From assembly GCA_012934845.2 (NCBI GenBank), contig WNNJ02000540.1, positions 1 to 64,000 on the forward strand: DNA of 64,000 nucleotides, in the 5' to 3' direction. The stretch is from Pomphorhynchus laevis (taxonomy: Eukaryota; Acanthocephala; Palaeacanthocephala; Echinorhynchida; Pomphorhynchidae). Shown here piece after piece: positions 63,201 to 64,000 of the stretch; the stretch's first letter is position 1; each line of letters begins with the position of its first letter. A program made the position numbers and the translations under genes. A model generated the notes under the pieces. It was not told the origin of the DNA. It did not search any database and saw only the letters and a program-made list of their open reading frames with translations.

Positions 63201-63705
63201 TAGTAAGAGCACAAAAACCAAGACATCGCGTAAAAGCAAGAAGAAGGCTCGCTGCGGCCCTCATTATAAAGAAGTCAGTAGTGTCTTCGATATTCATCAG
63301 TATAATCAGCAGAAAGGCAATGAAGTCAGTTTAGTAGCTGCATTAGACACATATTATAGCCAAGAAATAATCGAAGAAAATAGGAGAAAAGGTGTAATGC
63401 TAAACGCGACTAGCAATATTCGTTATAGTAATGAACTCGAAGTATTGGATATGTTACAACAATGGTATCCTTTGCCAGCAGAGTCAACTAAGAATGTGTT
63501 GCATCGATGTACCGAGTTGTTAAAGTTTCTAAATCAATGCATCAATATGTTTAATCTGTCCGGTGATGAGCATATTGGCGTCATAACTCATCACGCCATA
63601 TGCCAAGGAATAACTTCAATTGTATCTAACGGTGACAGTGCACGACGACTAGATTACTGCGAGTCATTTAGACTATGTTGTACGCCAACAACAATCATTC
63701 AATGA
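48230..63705 (+). CDS. Four-exon gene: histidine-phosphatase-fold (PGAM-like) protein, probably catalytically altered
   Basis: Exons 48230-48723, 52597-52788, 57109-57285 and 62454-63705 join in matching phase (2, 2, 2) with GT..AG introns of 3.9, 4.3 and 5.2 kb, giving 704 residues. ATG 48230 follows an in-frame stop at 48215; a short upstream frame (48214) overlaps it. Residues 1-290 are polar, Q/N/S-rich and without a known domain, with basic patches (NRRKKAV, LLRRKF). Residues about 330-704 resemble the histidine phosphatase superfamily: IIFTRTGQ where the family has RHG; SPLHRLG; VFISPLQRAIESA (Arg 448 kept); LTEML (Glu 476 kept); GVITHHAICQG (second catalytic His near 667 kept). The nucleophile His is Thr at residue 337. 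A Lys-rich insert lies near 538-554. Either a pseudophosphatase or a scaffold; the long open last exon argues for selection. Confidence 0.8.
50100..50227 (-). repeat. Penelope-like terminal repeat, short end
   Basis: Ends with TTAGACATAGTTAGCTGATC preceded by the AT-rich part of the repeat; only about 120 bases remain. It lies in an intron of the histidine-phosphatase gene. Confidence 0.55.
51503..51722 (+). repeat. Penelope-like terminal repeat, diverged copy
   Basis: GATCAGTTACCTGAGTCTAC, then ATTTTTATGATTTGATTAAT and AAGATTAGAGGTC correspond to the family blocks; the GC-rich part is lost. Confidence 0.55.
53529..53710 (+). other. Unassigned coding-like stretch, 59 codons
   Basis: Open from after a TAA to TGA 53708, with no ATG, reading VPSRFLPDAKPLILSTFK and IEFVAQHLNFQIGYTF, with normal amino-acid composition unlike the AT-rich noise around it. 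It may be a fragment of a retroelement protein or an old exon; I do not recognise it. It sits in an intron of the histidine-phosphatase gene. Confidence 0.35.
54290..54570 (-). mobile_element. LINE ORF2 C-terminal fragment
   Basis: GC-richer block. The minus strand reads SDPSSSPASLAWNELLFDVR and SFITFKHLLRSHLL, the typical W-N-x-LP...F-K-x-x-L-x-x-HL end of CR1- or RTE-like LINE proteins. It is too short to classify. Confidence 0.6.
55030..56640 (-). mobile_element. LINE family B, longer copy with reverse transcriptase remains
   Basis: The left 860 bases match 26757-27611. To the right the minus strand shows LINE RT blocks in several frames: SSEQHGFQ, AVFIDFSETFDNINRQFLIE (catalytic Asp kept), a FAEH sequence where FADD is expected, then QSILDRLDLYCSENGFTV and TKAIKF. 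The DD pair is therefore lost as well as the frame. The 5' end near 56640 is a truncation. It lies in the third exon-flanking intron (52789-57108). Confidence 0.75.
57719..57767. repeat. 20-bp GC-rich hairpin
   Basis: AATACGC, two bases, CCACCATTCGGCC, loop TCCGT, GGCCGAATGGTGG, two bases, GCGTATT. All 20 pairs are Watson-Crick with one 2x2 internal loop. It lies in a 190-base GC-richer patch (57660-57850) of the last intron. The right strand resembles a tRNA A box (TGGCCGAATGGTGGAC) but no tRNA can be completed. Confidence 0.75.
57860..60125. other. AT-rich intron sequence, nothing recognised
   Basis: Part of the last intron of the histidine-phosphatase gene; no repeat family or coding piece could be supported. 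Confidence 0.35.
60126..61620 (+). mobile_element. Penelope-like element, RT and 3' end, broken
   Basis: Order: IPILYWNPKLHKNPIKPRF (the YWxPKLHKxP block), DFSTLYTNLD (RT motif with catalytic Asp), MFRHIDDICVF (catalytic DD), a post-RT part with CNDIGFLQNHLNNLI, then about 130 bases and a terminal repeat in inverted orientation (61370-61620) ending AGCTGATCTGATT. No GIY-YIG part lies between the RT and the repeat. It is broken in several places and 5' truncated near 60126. It overlaps the 43.8 kb copy over the YWN and KPRFICS region, showing one family. Confidence 0.8.
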
Positions 63706-64000
63706 CTAATTCGCATCTCACAACACAATCTAAATGTAATATTTCGTGTGTACTGCTATATACAATTATCGCAGCAGCATAAGCAGCAAAATAGCATTAC
63801 TGAATTTTTGAAGTCTTCTTTATATATTCTTACTATCAAATGATGTCTTCTTTAAAATAAGAATACACCAAGGTGATCATAATAGAGCCAGAAGTGTATA
63901 TGTGAGCTCGCGATGTCATGTATTCTCCTAACATATATCTCTTTCTGCTCCCTGTATTTTATTGTAAATTCAATTCGTTACATATTCCCATAAAATTCGT
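63706..64000. other. 3' flank of the histidine-phosphatase gene
   Basis: Likely 3' UTR. No clean AATAAA was found; ATTAAA-type or other variants would have to serve. Confidence 0.35.

Overview
The window looks like nuclear DNA of an AT-rich invertebrate animal. The genes have multi-kilobase introns, GT..AG splice sites are clear, non-LTR retrotransposons are of animal type (one Jockey-like family with CCHC knuckles, RTE-like pieces), and Penelope-like elements are common. The Jockey-like LINE makes an arthropod the best guess, but I cannot name a species. No rRNA, CRISPR array or convincing tRNA was seen.

Layout. 0-3.9 kb is repeat debris: a Ty3/gypsy integrase fossil, an RTE LINE tail nested in a Penelope-like terminal repeat, and a LINE endonuclease scrap. 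3.96-17.6 kb (+) is the 3' part of a voltage-gated calcium channel alpha2-delta subunit gene, for which I can join ten exons in consistent phase up to a GPI-type C-terminus. Its introns carry a deleted Jockey-like LINE, foldback elements and a remarkable head-to-head hammerhead-ribozyme element. 18-29.3 kb is a LINE graveyard: an RT of the kind that ends in a nuclease-like domain, a Merlin-like transposase scrap, a nearly complete Jockey-like LINE, and others. 30-40 kb is mostly AT-rich filler with a foldback element, a 100-bp tandem duplication and a tandem retrozyme-like repeat. 40.2-41.3 kb (+) is an intronless, broken Rap1GAP copy. 43.8-47.8 kb is a cluster of broken Penelope-like pieces plus a second hammerhead element. 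48.2-63.7 kb (+) is a four-exon gene for a 704-residue protein whose C-terminal half is a histidine-phosphatase fold in which the nucleophilic His appears to be replaced by Thr. Its introns hold further LINE and Penelope-like copies.

The most unusual content is the set of small self-cleaving-ribozyme repeats. A 369-nt unit (12.9-13.8 kb) carries a textbook hammerhead with stem III open, in two inverted copies bounded by a 16-bp target duplication. A roughly 460-nt unit (38.3-38.9 and 47.4-47.8 kb) carries a minimal hammerhead with stem I open and a palindromic ACGCGU stem III, as in hammerheads that cleave as dimers. In two cases a unit is followed by the start of the next unit, as expected if multimeric or circular RNA was reverse transcribed (retrozyme-like). 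A third GC-rich hammerhead-like fold lies at 15.96-16.05 kb. LINE and Penelope-like enzymes in the same window are candidate mobilisers, which is inference only.
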